NCBI RefSeq assembly: GCF_000935355.1
Contig: NZ_JXZC01000002.1
Span: 1 to 64,000, forward strand
Reading direction: 5' to 3'
From: Rossellomorea aquimaris
GTDB lineage: Bacteria; Bacillota; Bacilli; Bacillales; Bacillaceae_B
Length of the DNA stretch: 64,000 nucleotides
Position numbers and translations under genes: made by a program. Shown piece after piece: positions 41,908 through 51,591 of this stretch. Every line of letters begins with the position of its first letter. The first letter of the stretch is position 1. The notes below the pieces were generated by a model that worked only from the letters and a program-made list of their open reading frames with translations, was not told where the DNA came from and did not search any database.

Positions 41908-43071
41908 TTAAAGAGAGGCTCTCAGAATCGCAAGAACGTCGTCTTTGTTCAGTTTATTGAAGTTACCGAATTCCCCGTTGACCATGGCTTTGTCTGCCAT
42001 CAGGTCTAGCTGACTGTCGTCGATATCATAGTCTGCCAATCGGGACGGAGCACCGATGCTCGTCCAGAATTCACGAAGCTTTTCGATTCCTTCCAGTGCC
42101 ACTTCCTCCTCTGACTTTCCGGAAGGGTCGACATTGAATACTCGTTCTGCCAGTTGAGCAAACCGCGCAGGATTCACCTTCAGGTTATGCTTCATCCAGT
42201 TCGGAAATAGAATCGCGAGTCCACCTGCATGCGGGATGTCGTATACGGCTGACACGGCATGTTCAATGTTATGGCTTGCCCAGTCACCGTTGTAACCCAT
42301 TTGCAGCATGCCATTCAGGGCGATTGTCCCGGAGTACAGAATCGTCTCACGAAGCTCGTAGTTTTCAAGATCATTGATTAACTTCGGAGCTGTTTCAATA
42401 ACCGTAGTCAGAACCGACTCACACATACGGTCTTGAAGTGGTGTGTTTGTTGCGTTATTGAAATACTGTTCAAACACGTGACTCATCATATCCACCATAC
42501 CGTAGATTGTATGGTCTTTCGGTACTGTGAACGTATTTTCCGGATCCAGTATAGAGAATTGCGGGAATGTCACAGGGCTGCCCCAGCCATATTTCTCATT
42601 CGTTTCCCAATTCGTGATAACTGACCCTGCATTCATTTCAGAACCTGTCGCTGCAAGAGTCAAGACTGTTCCGAATGGAAGAGCTTCTTTCGCAAAAGCT
42701 TTCTTCGTTACAAGATCCCATGCATCACCATCATATTTTGCACCTGCAGCGATTGCTTTGGTACAGTCGATGACACTTCCTCCACCAACAGCTAAAATAA
42801 ACTCAATATCATTTTCTTTACTTATTTCTACCCCTCGTCTGACTGTGGAAAGACGTGGATTGGGTTCTACTCCGGAAAGCTCGAATACTTCACTGTCAAT
42901 CTCTTTCAATACTGACATCACCTGATCGTATAAGCCATTACGCTTTATGCTTCCCCCACCAAATACTACAAGAACTTTTTTACCGTATTGAGGTACCAAT
43001 TCTTTCAGTTGTTCAACTTGTCCTTTTCCAAAAATCAATTTGGTTGGATTGTAAAAAGTAAAGTCATTCAT
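41908..43071 (-). CDS. yugJ: iron-containing (butanol-type) alcohol dehydrogenase
   Basis: A 387-residue group III dehydrogenase using NAD(P)H and a metal ion. Motifs: [17 protein letters not shown] and [15 protein letters not shown] for the nucleotide, [15 protein letters not shown], and the iron ligands in [11 protein letters not shown] and [20 protein letters not shown]. It corresponds to YugJ/YugK of B. subtilis by synteny with pgi and yuzA; which of the two paralogues is not certain. The substrate is probably a short-chain aldehyde or ketone. Confidence 0.88.
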   Translation of the reverse strand: MNDFTFYNPTKLIFGKGQVEQLKELVPQYGKKVLVVFGGGSIKRNGLYDQVMSVLKEIDSEVFELSGVEPNPRLSTVRRGVEISKENDIEFILAVGGGSVIDCTKAIAAGAKYDGDAWDLVTKKAFAKEALPFGTVLTLAATGSEMNAGSVITNWETNEKYGWGSPVTFPQFSILDPENTFTVPKDHTIYGMVDMMSHVFEQYFNNATNTPLQDRMCESVLTTVIETAPKLINDLENYELRETILYSGTIALNGMLQMGYNGDWASHNIEHAVSAVYDIPHAGGLAILFPNWMKHNLKVNPARFAQLAERVFNVDPSGKSEEEVALEGIEKLREFWTSIGAPSRLADYDIDDSQLDLMADKAMVNGEFGNFNKLNKDDVLAILRASL

Positions 43072-43271
43072 TTGTTGTTACCTCCTTGTATTCTTTAAGG
43101 GTCAAATCATTTCGTTACCCAAAATATTTTCAACACATTTCCTATTATCGAATATATCATCCCCAAAATGCAAAGAACTTGCACATGGAAATTTTGCTAC
43201 GCTTGATTTGAATAGGAATTGGGGACATGGGAAACGTTATAAATGATTCATTCAATAAGGAGGAATACATC

Positions 43272-43505
43272 ATGAGTGCAATTCAACGCATTGCTTTAGT
43301 TCTTACCATCATTGGTGCTGTGAACTGGGGACTTATCGGCTTCTTTCAATTCGATCTTGTTGCAGCAATCTTTGGTGGTCAAGATGCAGCTCTATCCCGT
43401 ATCATTTACGGCTTAGTCGGTATTGCTGGTCTCATTAACCTTGGACTGTTATTCAAACCGACGGAAGAGCTTGAGAGAGAACCTCATACTGAGCCGACGC
43501 GCTAA
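43272..43505 (+). CDS. yuzA: DUF378 membrane protein (YuzA)
   Basis: A 77-residue two-helix membrane protein. ATG chosen behind AAGGAGG, giving MSAIQRIALVLTIIGAVNWG; longer starts lack a site. The DUF378 pattern is visible: INWGL-type GAVNWGLIGFFQFDLVA, SRIIYGLVGIAGL. Function unknown. The gene neighbours yugJ and pgi as in B. subtilis. Confidence 0.9.
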   Translation: MSAIQRIALVLTIIGAVNWGLIGFFQFDLVAAIFGGQDAALSRIIYGLVGIAGLINLGLLFKPTEELEREPHTEPTR

Positions 43506-43528
43506 AAACGGGATCTCCCGTACAATTT

Positions 43529-43561
43529 AAAAAAGGTGACCCATTCTCTGGGTCGCCTTTC
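43529..43561. terminator. bidirectional terminator
   Basis: AAAGGTGACCCA / TGGGTCGCCTTT (43532-43543, 43549-43560, one mismatch) between yuzA and the convergent aldehyde dehydrogenase gene. Confidence 0.82.
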
Positions 43562-44965
43562 TTATTTCAGTAACTTCTTAATAATCTGCATACCAAACCT
43601 TCCACTTGGATAACGGAAGCTTAGGTCAAATTTCGTCGTCTGCTTCAGGATGCTTTTATAATGTGAGAAGGTCGAGAAGCTTGATTCTCCGTGGTAATTT
43701 CCAATTCCACTCTCCCCTACTCCTCCGAAAGGAAGATATGGTGTAACGATGTGCATGAGTGTATCATTCACACAACCGCCACCGTAGGAAATCGATCCGT
43801 TAATTCGCTCTTCGGTGATCGGATTGCTCGTGAACAAATAAAGAGCCAGGGGTTTTGGTCGCTCAGTCACAAATTCAATGACATCGTCAAGATCCTCATA
43901 TTCAATGACCGGGAAAATCGGTCCGAATATTTCGTCCTGCATCACCGGTACTGAAAAGTCTCTGGGCTCCATTAAGGTCGGTTCGATTTTTAAACTTGAG
44001 GGATCAGTGTTCCCCCCTAAGAGGATTTCACCATCTTCCAAATAGCTTGTTAAACGGTTGAAATGACGTTCGTTGACGACCCGCCCGAACTTATCACTTT
44101 TAAGCGGTTCGGTTCCATAAAATTCAATAACCGTTTTCTTAAATTCAGTGATAAATTCATCTTTCTTGCTTTTATGAATAAAAAGGTAATCAGGTGCAAT
44201 ACACGTTTGCCCGGCATTTGTCACTTTACCAAATGCGATACGTTTGGCAGCCAGAGGGATATCCGCCGTTTCATCCACTATACAAGGACTTTTCCCACCA
44301 AGTTCAAGAGTGACGGGTATCAATTGTTTTGCCGCTGCTTCCATCACCACTTTTCCAACCGGAACGCTTCCGGTAAAGAAAATATAATCAAATGGTTGTT
44401 TTAGGAGATGCTGCGTCGTTTCCACTCCACCTTCAATCACGAAAAGCTGTCTTGGGTCAAAATGAGTATTGATCATTTCCGCTAATAATGCCGATGTAGC
44501 AGGAGTTAATTCTGATGGTTTAATGATGGCTGTATTCCCTGCTGCTATCGCTCCAATGACAGGTGCCAGGGCAAGCTGAATCGGATAATTCCAAGGAGCA
44601 ATGATCAATGTGACCCCATAGGGCTCCGGGACCGTGTAAGCTTTCGAGCCAATATGGGTCTTTGCTGTTTTCACTTTTTTGGGCTCTGCCCATTCGTCGA
44701 TATGCTTTAGTACGAATCGGATTTCTTCAAGCAGGATGCCTATTTCCGTCGCATACGTTTCCATCTCGGATTTATTTAAATCCAATTTTAACGCATTTAT
44801 GATTTCTGCTTCATGATTTTTAATGACGGCCGAGAATTTCTCTAACAAGTCTTTTCTATATTGAATTGGCCGGGTAACCCCTGACTTAAAAAATTGCTTA
44901 TGCTGTTGAAGTGTTGATTCAACCTTTTCAAGAGAAGCTTCCTCTATCATCATTTCAGTTGACAC
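43562..44965 (-). CDS. aldehyde dehydrogenase, class 3-like
   Basis: A 467-residue NAD(P)-dependent dehydrogenase. Motifs: PWNYPIQLALAPVIGAIAAGN, general base in [10 protein letters not shown] (Glu about 215), nucleophile in NAGQTCIAPDY (Cys about 249), EIFGPIFPV. The shorter length and hydrophobic basic C-terminus (FGMQIIKKLLK) resemble fatty-aldehyde/YwdH-type enzymes attached to membranes. A 20-bp palindrome lies between its promoter and start, so it is probably controlled by a dedicated repressor. Confidence 0.9.
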   Translation of the reverse strand: MSTEMMIEEASLEKVESTLQQHKQFFKSGVTRPIQYRKDLLEKFSAVIKNHEAEIINALKLDLNKSEMETYATEIGILLEEIRFVLKHIDEWAEPKKVKTAKTHIGSKAYTVPEPYGVTLIIAPWNYPIQLALAPVIGAIAAGNTAIIKPSELTPATSALLAEMINTHFDPRQLFVIEGGVETTQHLLKQPFDYIFFTGSVPVGKVVMEAAAKQLIPVTLELGGKSPCIVDETADIPLAAKRIAFGKVTNAGQTCIAPDYLFIHKSKKDEFITEFKKTVIEFYGTEPLKSDKFGRVVNERHFNRLTSYLEDGEILLGGNTDPSSLKIEPTLMEPRDFSVPVMQDEIFGPIFPVIEYEDLDDVIEFVTERPKPLALYLFTSNPITEERINGSISYGGGCVNDTLMHIVTPYLPFGGVGESGIGNYHGESSFSTFSHYKSILKQTTKFDLSFRYPSGRFGMQIIKKLLK

Positions 44966-44986
44966 ATGAATCCCTCCGAATCATTA

Positions 44987-45006
44987 ATGTTTAATAGTTT
45001 AAACAT
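44987..45006. promoter_or_regulatory. 20-bp palindromic operator
   Basis: ATGTTTAA-TAGT-TTAAACAT, perfect eight-base arms, located between the predicted transcription start and the ribosome binding site of the aldehyde dehydrogenase gene; the size and symmetry suit a TetR-type repressor. Confidence 0.6.
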
Positions 45007-45018
45007 AAGAACGTTTTT

Positions 45019-45047
45019 ATCGTACGACGATTTCTGTTGATTGTCAA
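45019..45047 (-). promoter_or_regulatory. aldehyde dehydrogenase promoter
   Basis: Minus-strand -35 TTGACA (45042-45047), 17-base spacer, -10 TACGAT (45019-45024). Confidence 0.75.
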
Positions 45048-45118
45048 TTTCAATGATTTTACCCAGAATCGATGCTCTCTAATCATTTCGATACCAAAGA
45101 GAAATTTCCTTTCCAAAC

Positions 45119-45160
45119 CTAAAAAGAACGTATCCCCAATAAATTGAGGATACGTTCTTT
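45119..45160 (-). terminator. terminator of the glutamate dehydrogenase gene
   Basis: AAAGAACGTATCC / GGATACGTTCTTT (45123-45135, 45148-45160), perfect arms, minus-strand T-run after. Confidence 0.88.
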
Positions 45161-45174
45161 ATTTTATGCGATCG

Positions 45175-46428
45175 TTACACCCAACCTCTGAATCTTGAGG
45201 CTTCAGCCATTTTGCGTGCGCCGACCATGTATGCGGCTAGTCGCATATTCACTCGACGATTCTGAGATGTTTCGTATACATTGTTGAAAGCTTCGACAAG
45301 TTTAGCATGAAGCTTCTCGTTTACTTCTTCTTCCGACCAATAATACCCTTGGTTATTCTGAACCCATTCGAAGTATGAAACCGTTACTCCACCCGCACTT
45401 GCAAGTACGTCGGGTACAAGCAGGATTCCTCTTTCAGAAAGAATCCGAGTTGCTTCAAAGGTTGTCGGACCGTTTGCAGCTTCTACCACAATGGATGCTT
45501 TAATATCATAGACATTCTCTTCAGTGATTTGGTTTGAAATCGCTGCGGGAACAAGGATGTCACACTCCAGCTCCAATAATTCCTTATTCGAAATCGTGTT
45601 TTCAAATAGAGTCGTTACTGTACCGAAGCTATCGCGACGATCCAATAGATAATCAATATCCAAACCTGCCGGATCATGGAGGGCACCATGGGCATCAGAA
45701 ATGGCGATGACCTTTGCACCCGCATCGTGCATGAACTTCGCCAAGAAACTTCCGGCGTTTCCAAAACCTTGGATCACGACGCGTGCACCTTTGATGTCAA
45801 TACCACGTTTCTTTGCAGCTTGGTCAATACAGATTGTAACACCTTGAGCTGTAGCCTTTTCACGACCTTGAGATCCGCCAAGAACAATCGGTTTCCCTGT
45901 GATGAATCCTGGTGAATCATTTTCACGAAGACGGCTGTATTCATCCATCATCCATGCCATGATCTGAGAGTTTGTGTACACATCAGGTGCCGGAATATCC
46001 TTTGTAGGGCCGACAATCTGACTGATGGCACGGACATAACCGCGGCTTAACTTTTCAAGTTCAGTGAAAGACATCGTTCTTGGATCACAGATGATTCCGC
46101 CTTTTCCTCCACCGTATGGTAAATCAACAATTCCGCATTTCAAGCTCATCCACATGGATAAAGCCTTTACTTCCTCTTCATCCACTTCAGGATGGAAACG
46201 TACCCCGCCCTTGGTAGGCCCGACTGCGTCGTTATGTTGTGCACGGTAGCCAGTGAATACTTTGATACTGCCATCGTCCATTCGGACCGGGATACGAACG
46301 GTCAACATACGAATCGGCTCTTTCAGAAGTTCATACATTTCTTCCGTATATCCTAGCTTAGATAAAGCATCATTGATGACATGCTGTGTAGAAGTAAACA
46401 GATTAAGGTTTTCTCCCATTGTAAACAT
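45175..46428 (-). CDS. rocG: NAD-specific glutamate dehydrogenase (RocG/GudB type)
   Basis: A 417-residue enzyme oxidising glutamate to 2-oxoglutarate and ammonia. Motifs: GGVRFHPEVDEEEVKALS, catalytic Lys in LPYGGGKGGI, and dinucleotide fold VVIQGFGNAGSFLAK. The duplication that inactivates GudB in domesticated B. subtilis is absent (single VKA), so the enzyme should be active. Downstream of rocD, it finishes ornithine/arginine breakdown. Start is ambiguous: AGAGG lies three bases before the first ATG and twelve before the second (MGENLN). Confidence 0.92.
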   Translation of the reverse strand: MFTMGENLNLFTSTQHVINDALSKLGYTEEMYELLKEPIRMLTVRIPVRMDDGSIKVFTGYRAQHNDAVGPTKGGVRFHPEVDEEEVKALSMWMSLKCGIVDLPYGGGKGGIICDPRTMSFTELEKLSRGYVRAISQIVGPTKDIPAPDVYTNSQIMAWMMDEYSRLRENDSPGFITGKPIVLGGSQGREKATAQGVTICIDQAAKKRGIDIKGARVVIQGFGNAGSFLAKFMHDAGAKVIAISDAHGALHDPAGLDIDYLLDRRDSFGTVTTLFENTISNKELLELECDILVPAAISNQITEENVYDIKASIVVEAANGPTTFEATRILSERGILLVPDVLASAGGVTVSYFEWVQNNQGYYWSEEEVNEKLHAKLVEAFNNVYETSQNRRVNMRLAAYMVGARKMAEASRFRGWV

Positions 46429-46583
46429 TCGCCTCTTTATTATGTGATCTGAAACGTTGTAATTGTAACATATTACCGTATCTTAAACCATTGACTTGGA
46501 AAAGAAATAATTTTTATTTTCACGCCTTATTACGCTCAGTTCAAGAAAAAATCTTCTTGGTGAATCTTGAACCACCACGGGCA

Positions 46584-47777
46584 TTATGATAATACTTTTT
46601 TGATTCTTTCGATTGCCCAATCCAGGTCTTCTTGTGAGATGACAAGTGGTGGGGCAAAACGAATGACAGTATCATGCGTTTCTTTACAAAGCAGTCCTTC
46701 TTCTTTCAGCTGTTCACAGTATTTACGGGCTGGTTCGTTAAGTTCAACTCCAATAAATAAACCACTACCACGAACTTCCTTAATCATAGGATTATCTATC
46801 TCGCGAAGTTTACTCATAAAGTATTCTCCCATTTGAAGAGAACGCTCTGCCAGATTCTCATCGATCAGTACATCCAGTGATGCAACGGAAACCGCACATG
46901 CCATTGGATTCCCTCCAAAAGTAGAACCATGGGATCCTGGGTTGAAAACACCTAATACTTCTTCATTCGCCACAACACATGAAATTGGGAATACCCCTCC
47001 TCCAAGTGCTTTTCCAAGGATGTACATATCAGGGTCAACATCTTCCCACTCGCAAGCAAACATTTTCCCGGAGCGGGCTAGACCTGCCTGAATTTCATCT
47101 GCAATGAATAGGACGTTGTTTTCTTTACATAATTCATATGCCGCTTTCATGAAGCCTTTAGGAGGGAATACGATCCCTGCTTCTCCTTGGATAGGTTCGA
47201 TCAGGAAAGCTGCTGTATTTGGTGTAATGGCGGATTTCAATGCTTCCAAGTCACCGTAAGGAATCAAGTTGATTCCCGGAAGCATCGGACCGAAGCCACG
47301 CTTGTATTCTTCTTCTGAAGAAAGGGAAACAGCTGTCATCGTTCTTCCGTGGAAGTTACCGTTACATGCGATGATTTCTGCACTGTTTTCGGCTACACCC
47401 TTCACATCATAAGCCCAGCGGCGAGCTGTCTTGATCGCTGTCTCCACTGCTTCAGCACCAGTGTTCATTGGAAGCGCCATGTCCTTACCCGTCATCTTAC
47501 AAATCTTCTCATACCAAGGAGCCAATTGATCGTTGTGGAATGCACGTGAAGTCAATGTCACACGATCCGCTTGATCTTTTAATGCCTGGATGATCTTTGG
47601 ATGACGATGTCCCTGGTTTACAGCTGAATAGGCGCTTAGCATATCCATGTACTTATTCCCTTCAGGATCCTTTACCCATACACCCTCTGCTTCTGAAATA
47701 ACGATTGGTAGGGGATGATAGTTTTTCGCACCATACTTTTCCGTTTGTTCAATAATCGAATGAGTACTTACTGTCAT
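46584..47777 (-). CDS. rocD: ornithine--oxo-acid transaminase
   Basis: A 397-residue PLP-dependent class III aminotransferase that converts ornithine plus 2-oxoglutarate to glutamate semialdehyde and glutamate. Motifs: [60 protein letters not shown], and the PLP lysine in [20 protein letters not shown] precedes the ATG. Two RocR-type palindromes lie 65-130 bases upstream. rocG follows in the same direction. Confidence 0.95.
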   Translation of the reverse strand: MTVSTHSIIEQTEKYGAKNYHPLPIVISEAEGVWVKDPEGNKYMDMLSAYSAVNQGHRHPKIIQALKDQADRVTLTSRAFHNDQLAPWYEKICKMTGKDMALPMNTGAEAVETAIKTARRWAYDVKGVAENSAEIIACNGNFHGRTMTAVSLSSEEEYKRGFGPMLPGINLIPYGDLEALKSAITPNTAAFLIEPIQGEAGIVFPPKGFMKAAYELCKENNVLFIADEIQAGLARSGKMFACEWEDVDPDMYILGKALGGGVFPISCVVANEEVLGVFNPGSHGSTFGGNPMACAVSVASLDVLIDENLAERSLQMGEYFMSKLREIDNPMIKEVRGSGLFIGVELNEPARKYCEQLKEEGLLCKETHDTVIRFAPPLVISQEDLDWAIERIKKVLS

Positions 47778-47842
47778 GAAAGTTCCTCCTTGCTTAAAAG
47801 CATTTTATTTTTAAAGCCATATGACAAGGCTAGTTAACAGAT

Positions 47843-47861
47843 ATGCAAAAAAAATTTGCAT
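47843..47861. promoter_or_regulatory. RocR-type upstream activating site 1
   Basis: ATGCAAAAAAAATTTGCAT, a 19-bp inverted repeat resembling the RocR binding sites known upstream of B. subtilis roc operons. Confidence 0.7.
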
Positions 47862-47886
47862 TTAGAAAACCCTTACACTTATAATA

Positions 47887-47905
47887 ATGCAAAAGATAGT
47901 TGCAT
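47887..47905. promoter_or_regulatory. RocR-type upstream activating site 2
   Basis: ATGCAAAAGATAGTTGCAT, same arms as site 1, centred 44 bp away (about four helical turns), between rocD and divergent rocR. Confidence 0.7.
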
Positions 47906-48074
47906 TTTTCAAGAGTTTTTTAAAATTTTTTATAATTCCGCTCTTTTTGCCGATTCAATTCCTTAAGAGTCTTAAATACAGCAACGGACGGATGGAATAT
48001 TTTGCGCAAAATAATGATTTATTGACGATACGTTTTGCAGTAAACCTATTGGAAAAGAAGAGGAGAGAGACAGC

Positions 48075-49457
48075 ATGCTGGAATCCGAAAAACGTTTGTA
48101 TATGTACGAAAAAGTGGCTGAACATCTCGAATCAGGCGTTCATGTCATCGATTCTACGGGAAGAACCATCATCTACAATCGTAAAATGAGAGAAATAGAA
48201 GGGATGGAAATTGAAGACGTCCTTGATAAAAATTTGCTTGATGTTTTCCAATTTCATTCTGAAGAAGAAAGCACCCTTCTTAAAGTTTTGAACACAAAGG
48301 AACCAACCCTCAATGTGAAGCAAACTTATTTTAATATAAACGGAATCGAAATCACGACGATGAACGACACCTTCCCGATCTTTCACGATGGTGTCTTGAT
48401 AGGGGCGATTGAAATTGCCCGTGACATAACGAAGCTTGAAAAGGTTATGAGAGATCATAAACAGAAGCGTCCGAGCAGTTTGATTACCTTTGACAGCATC
48501 ATCGGTAAGCATCACCGCCTGCAGGACGCCGTGGAAACCGGGAAGCGGGCGACGAGGACGCCTTCCCCTGTGTTGATTTGTGGGGAAATCGGTACCGGGA
48601 AGGAGCTTTTTGCACAAAGCATCCACAACGACAGCGCCCGTGCCAATGGGCCTTTCATCACCCAGAATTGCTCATCATTACGTGATGATATGCTTGAAGA
48701 AATCCTATTTCACGATGAGGTAAAAGACAGCAATCCGGAAGACCACCGTCCCTCCCTCTTCCAACAAGCACAGGGAGGCACACTGCTACTGGACGAGATC
48801 AACTCATTAACCCCTTCCCTTCAAGAGAAACTGCTAAACTTCTTTTCACGAGGGACGGACCTTCCATACGATGTGCGGGTGATGGCGACTGTGAACGAGG
48901 ATCCCATCGACGCCATCGCAGAAGGACGGTTATTAAAGGACCTCTATTACAGGCTGAGCATTGTTTCAATCTTCATCCCCTCTCTTCGTTCGAGGAAAGA
49001 AGATTTACCGGAGATTGTGAATTATTTCATTGATCGGTTCAACCACCATTTCGCCATGAGTATTAAGGGGGTTTCGAATGAAGTAAGTGAAATCTTCCAG
49101 CAGTATGACTGGCCTGGCAATGTGAGGGAGCTTGAGCATGTCATTGAGGGAGCCTTTAATCTTGTCGGCTTTGAAGAGGAGATTGGCTTCAACCACCTTC
49201 CATTCGGATTCAGGCAGAGGATTCATCATATGGCGACTGGAGAAGAAAGTCAGGATGAATCGGAGTTCCTCTACCAATCCGGAACCGAAATCAAGCCATT
49301 GGAAATTTTCATGGAAGAAGCGGAAACCTATTATATTCAAAAAGCGTTGAAATACCATGACTTTAATATCACTAAAACGGCGAAGTCCCTTGGGATGAGC
49401 AGGCAGAATCTGCAGTATCGGATACGGAAGTACGGGATTGAGCGGAATGCATTTTGA
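48075..49457 (+). CDS. rocR: RocR-like bacterial enhancer-binding protein lacking GAFTGA
   Basis: A 460-residue regulator: PAS domain (about 10-120; HVIDSTGRTIIYNRKM), AAA+ domain (about 140-375) with Walker A CGEIGTGKE (170-177) and Walker B GGTLLLDEIN (234-243), and a Fis-type HTH (about 425-455; NITKTAKSLGMSRQNLQYRI). Where the sigma-54-contacting GAFTGA loop should be (about 213-226) the sequence reads HDEVKDSNPEDHRP. ATG at 48075 follows GAGAGAGA. Divergent from rocD-rocG, it should respond to ornithine or arginine, but may not work through sigma-54. Confidence 0.88.
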   Translation: MLESEKRLYMYEKVAEHLESGVHVIDSTGRTIIYNRKMREIEGMEIEDVLDKNLLDVFQFHSEEESTLLKVLNTKEPTLNVKQTYFNINGIEITTMNDTFPIFHDGVLIGAIEIARDITKLEKVMRDHKQKRPSSLITFDSIIGKHHRLQDAVETGKRATRTPSPVLICGEIGTGKELFAQSIHNDSARANGPFITQNCSSLRDDMLEEILFHDEVKDSNPEDHRPSLFQQAQGGTLLLDEINSLTPSLQEKLLNFFSRGTDLPYDVRVMATVNEDPIDAIAEGRLLKDLYYRLSIVSIFIPSLRSRKEDLPEIVNYFIDRFNHHFAMSIKGVSNEVSEIFQQYDWPGNVRELEHVIEGAFNLVGFEEEIGFNHLPFGFRQRIHHMATGEESQDESEFLYQSGTEIKPLEIFMEEAETYYIQKALKYHDFNITKTAKSLGMSRQNLQYRIRKYGIERNAF

Positions 49458-49469
49458 TGTTGGTTCAGG

Positions 49470-49502
49470 GCCACTTTCTTTTTTGGGGAGTGGCTTTTTT
49501 GG
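49470..49502 (+). terminator. terminator of rocR
   Basis: GCCACT / AGTGGC (49470-49475, 49489-49494) followed by TTTTTT. Confidence 0.65.
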
Positions 49503-49643
49503 TGGGGTGTAGATGTGATGAGGGGGCGGTTGGTGTGTTGCGAAATTTGTCGTATTGCTTAATTCTCCCCAACTATAGAAAAAGAGCACCAGCCCCTTCA
49601 TCAGCACAACTTCACTGATAAAAAGTCCAGTACTCACCCCTTT

Positions 49644-51113
49644 TTATTTCACATGCTGCAAATAAGGTGTCAGATCCACCCCGATACTCTTCGCCAATTC
49701 CTTTCCAAGCCCTTCATCCGCCCGGAAGAAATTACACACTGCTCGCAGGGCAATTCTTTCGTTGATTCCTGATAATTCACTTGAAATATTTTTCACGACT
49801 TGCTTCTTCACTTCTTCGGGGTAGCTTCTGAAAATACGACCGGCCTGACCAAAATCGTCCGTTTTCTGGATTTTCTGCCTTCCCCTTTCTCCTGTCACCG
49901 GCTGTTGAACCTCTGTATACCCCGCCACTTCTTTCGGCGTATCATCAAAGCTGTTGGGCTCATAATTTACAGGGCTCATTTGCTGCTTGAATGGCATATG
50001 TCCGTCCCTTTGGTTATTCGCCACTTGAGCAAATGGGCAGTTGATCGGGAGCTGCATGTAGTTGGCACCGATCCAGTAACGCTGTGTATCTGAATAGGAA
50101 AATAGTCTTCCTTGCAGTAACTTATCTTCGGATGGAAGCATTCCGTTCACCAGCACTCCTGGATTGAAGCCCACTGATTCCGTTTCCGCAAAGATATTTT
50201 CTGGGTTTTTATTTAAGATCATCGTACCCACAAAATGAGATGGGATGTCATCCTCCGACCAGTCCTTCGTAGCATCAAGCGGATCGAAATCAAAGGAATC
50301 CATATCCATTGGGTCGAGAACCTGAACATACAGATCCCATTCCGGAAAATCTCCTTTTTCAATTGATTCATATAGGTCACGACTTGCATGGTTAAAATCT
50401 TCCCCTTGAATCTTAGCCGCATTTTCAACTGTTAGATTCTGGGTGCCTTGTTTAGGCTTCCAACGAAGCTTTACATACACTGTATTGCCAGCTGCATTCA
50501 CCCATTTATACGCATGAACACTGGATCCGCGCATTTGCCTATAGTTCGCAGGAATCCCTTCATCTGTGTAGAGATGGAGCAGCATATTCGTTGATTCCGG
50601 GGTCAGGGACATAAAATCCCAATATCTCTCAGGTTCTTGGATATTCGTTTGGGGATTCGGCTTTAAAGAATGAACCATATCAGGGAATTTCATGGCATCA
50701 CGGATAAAGAAGACAGGAAGGTTATTCCCCACAAAATCCCAGTTCCCTTCTTCTGTATAAAATTTCACGGCAAATCCACGGGGATCACGCAGTGTCTCCG
50801 GTGAATGCTGGCCATGGACGACGGTGGAAAATCGGGCAAATACAGGTGTTTCTTTTCCAGCTTCTTGAAAAAGTGCGGCTTTTGTATATTTTTTCATGCT
50901 GTTTTTTGTAATGAAAACACCATGCGCTCCCGCTCCTCTGGCGTGAACGACTCTTTCAGGAACTCGTTCACGATCGAAATGAGCAAGTTTCTCAATTAGT
51001 TGATAATCTTCAAGCAGCGCAGGTCCTCTTTCTCCAGCTGTAATTGAGTTCTGGTTATCGCCGATCGGGGCACCTTGATTCGTTGTTAGTTTTCTTTTAT
51101 CCACTTCCGACAC
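49644..51113 (-). CDS. katA: heme catalase
   Basis: A 489-residue small-subunit, clade 3 catalase. The active-site His and Asn lie in VVHARGAGAHGVF and the FVGNNLPVFF region, the proximal heme tyrosine in RLFSYSDTQRYWIG, and FARFSTVVHG is the family signature. It breaks down hydrogen peroxide in the cytosol. Two good PerR boxes lie upstream, so peroxide induction through PerR is likely. It is monocistronic. Confidence 0.95.
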   Translation of the reverse strand: MSEVDKRKLTTNQGAPIGDNQNSITAGERGPALLEDYQLIEKLAHFDRERVPERVVHARGAGAHGVFITKNSMKKYTKAALFQEAGKETPVFARFSTVVHGQHSPETLRDPRGFAVKFYTEEGNWDFVGNNLPVFFIRDAMKFPDMVHSLKPNPQTNIQEPERYWDFMSLTPESTNMLLHLYTDEGIPANYRQMRGSSVHAYKWVNAAGNTVYVKLRWKPKQGTQNLTVENAAKIQGEDFNHASRDLYESIEKGDFPEWDLYVQVLDPMDMDSFDFDPLDATKDWSEDDIPSHFVGTMILNKNPENIFAETESVGFNPGVLVNGMLPSEDKLLQGRLFSYSDTQRYWIGANYMQLPINCPFAQVANNQRDGHMPFKQQMSPVNYEPNSFDDTPKEVAGYTEVQQPVTGERGRQKIQKTDDFGQAGRIFRSYPEEVKKQVVKNISSELSGINERIALRAVCNFFRADEGLGKELAKSIGVDLTPYLQHVK

Positions 51114-51122
51114 TCCTTTAGA

Positions 51123-51137
51123 TTATAATAATTATTA
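51123..51137. promoter_or_regulatory. PerR box 1
   Basis: TTATAATAATTATTA differs from the PerR consensus TTATAATNATTATAA at one base; it lies ten bases upstream of the katA start and would cover the transcript start or ribosome binding region. Confidence 0.7.
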
Positions 51138-51187
51138 AGTAATTATAGTTTTATTTTAACTATTTGAGAATGAAAGTCAATTACAAA

Positions 51188-51202
51188 TTATAATTATTTT
51201 AA
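51188..51202. promoter_or_regulatory. PerR box 2
   Basis: TTATAATTATTTTAA, one mismatch to the PerR consensus, 65 bp upstream of box 1. Confidence 0.68.
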
Positions 51203-51323
51203 ATTAGTAATCATTAAAATTAGTGAGTTGAGCCTCCGATAGTCACTCAATCAATCGTTCTCAAGGTAATAAAAAAATGCTCTTTTCGCCAAGTTTGTTG
51301 CTATTGTAGAGAAGAAAGTACTA

Positions 51324-51449
51324 GTTGATTTCCGCTCCAGGATGCTCGCTTTCCGCGGGGCTGGCGGTGAGCCTCCTCGGCTGCGCCTCCGGGGTCTCAC
51401 CTGTCCAGCTATTCCCGCAGGAGTCGAGCATCCTTCCGCTCCAATCAAC
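51324..51449. repeat. GC-rich hairpin repeat element 1
   Basis: A 126-bp element with terminal inverted repeats GTTGATT / AATCAAC and inner GGATGCTCG / CGAGCATCC; it contains the CTTTCCGCGGG and CCCGCAGGAGTC blocks seen in dispersed GC-rich intergenic repeats of Bacillaceae. It folds as one long imperfect hairpin and is much more GC-rich than its surroundings. Non-coding. Confidence 0.7.
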
Positions 51450-51591
51450 TTTCTGAGCATGAATCCTTAATTGAAAACAATTAAAGCAAGCTTTCTAGCA
51501 AACAATCTCATTTAAGCTAAGTAAAGATTGCTTGGCTCAAGTAAAAAGAATTATTTTTTTCTAGTTATTTTGTTTTCTGGTCCACCTTGAA

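Noticed and set aside
41602-42009. Open frames of 135 and 94 residues across the 21-bp array
   Set aside because: They arise from an exact 21-bp repeat (divisible by three), run through a terminator hairpin into the alcohol dehydrogenase gene and have no convincing ribosome binding site.
45175-46428. Cryptic gudB with the inactivating nine-base duplication
   Set aside because: The region reads EEEVKALSMW with a single VKA; the frame is intact and should be active.
47778-47842. Sigma-54 -24/-12 promoter for rocD
   Set aside because: No TGGCAC-N5-TTGC-like pair with correct spacing is found between the palindromes and the start codon.
51251-51460. 69-residue minus-strand frame in the katA upstream gap
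   Set aside because: It lies inside the GC-rich hairpin repeat, is Arg/Gly/Pro-rich from that composition and lacks a ribosome binding site.
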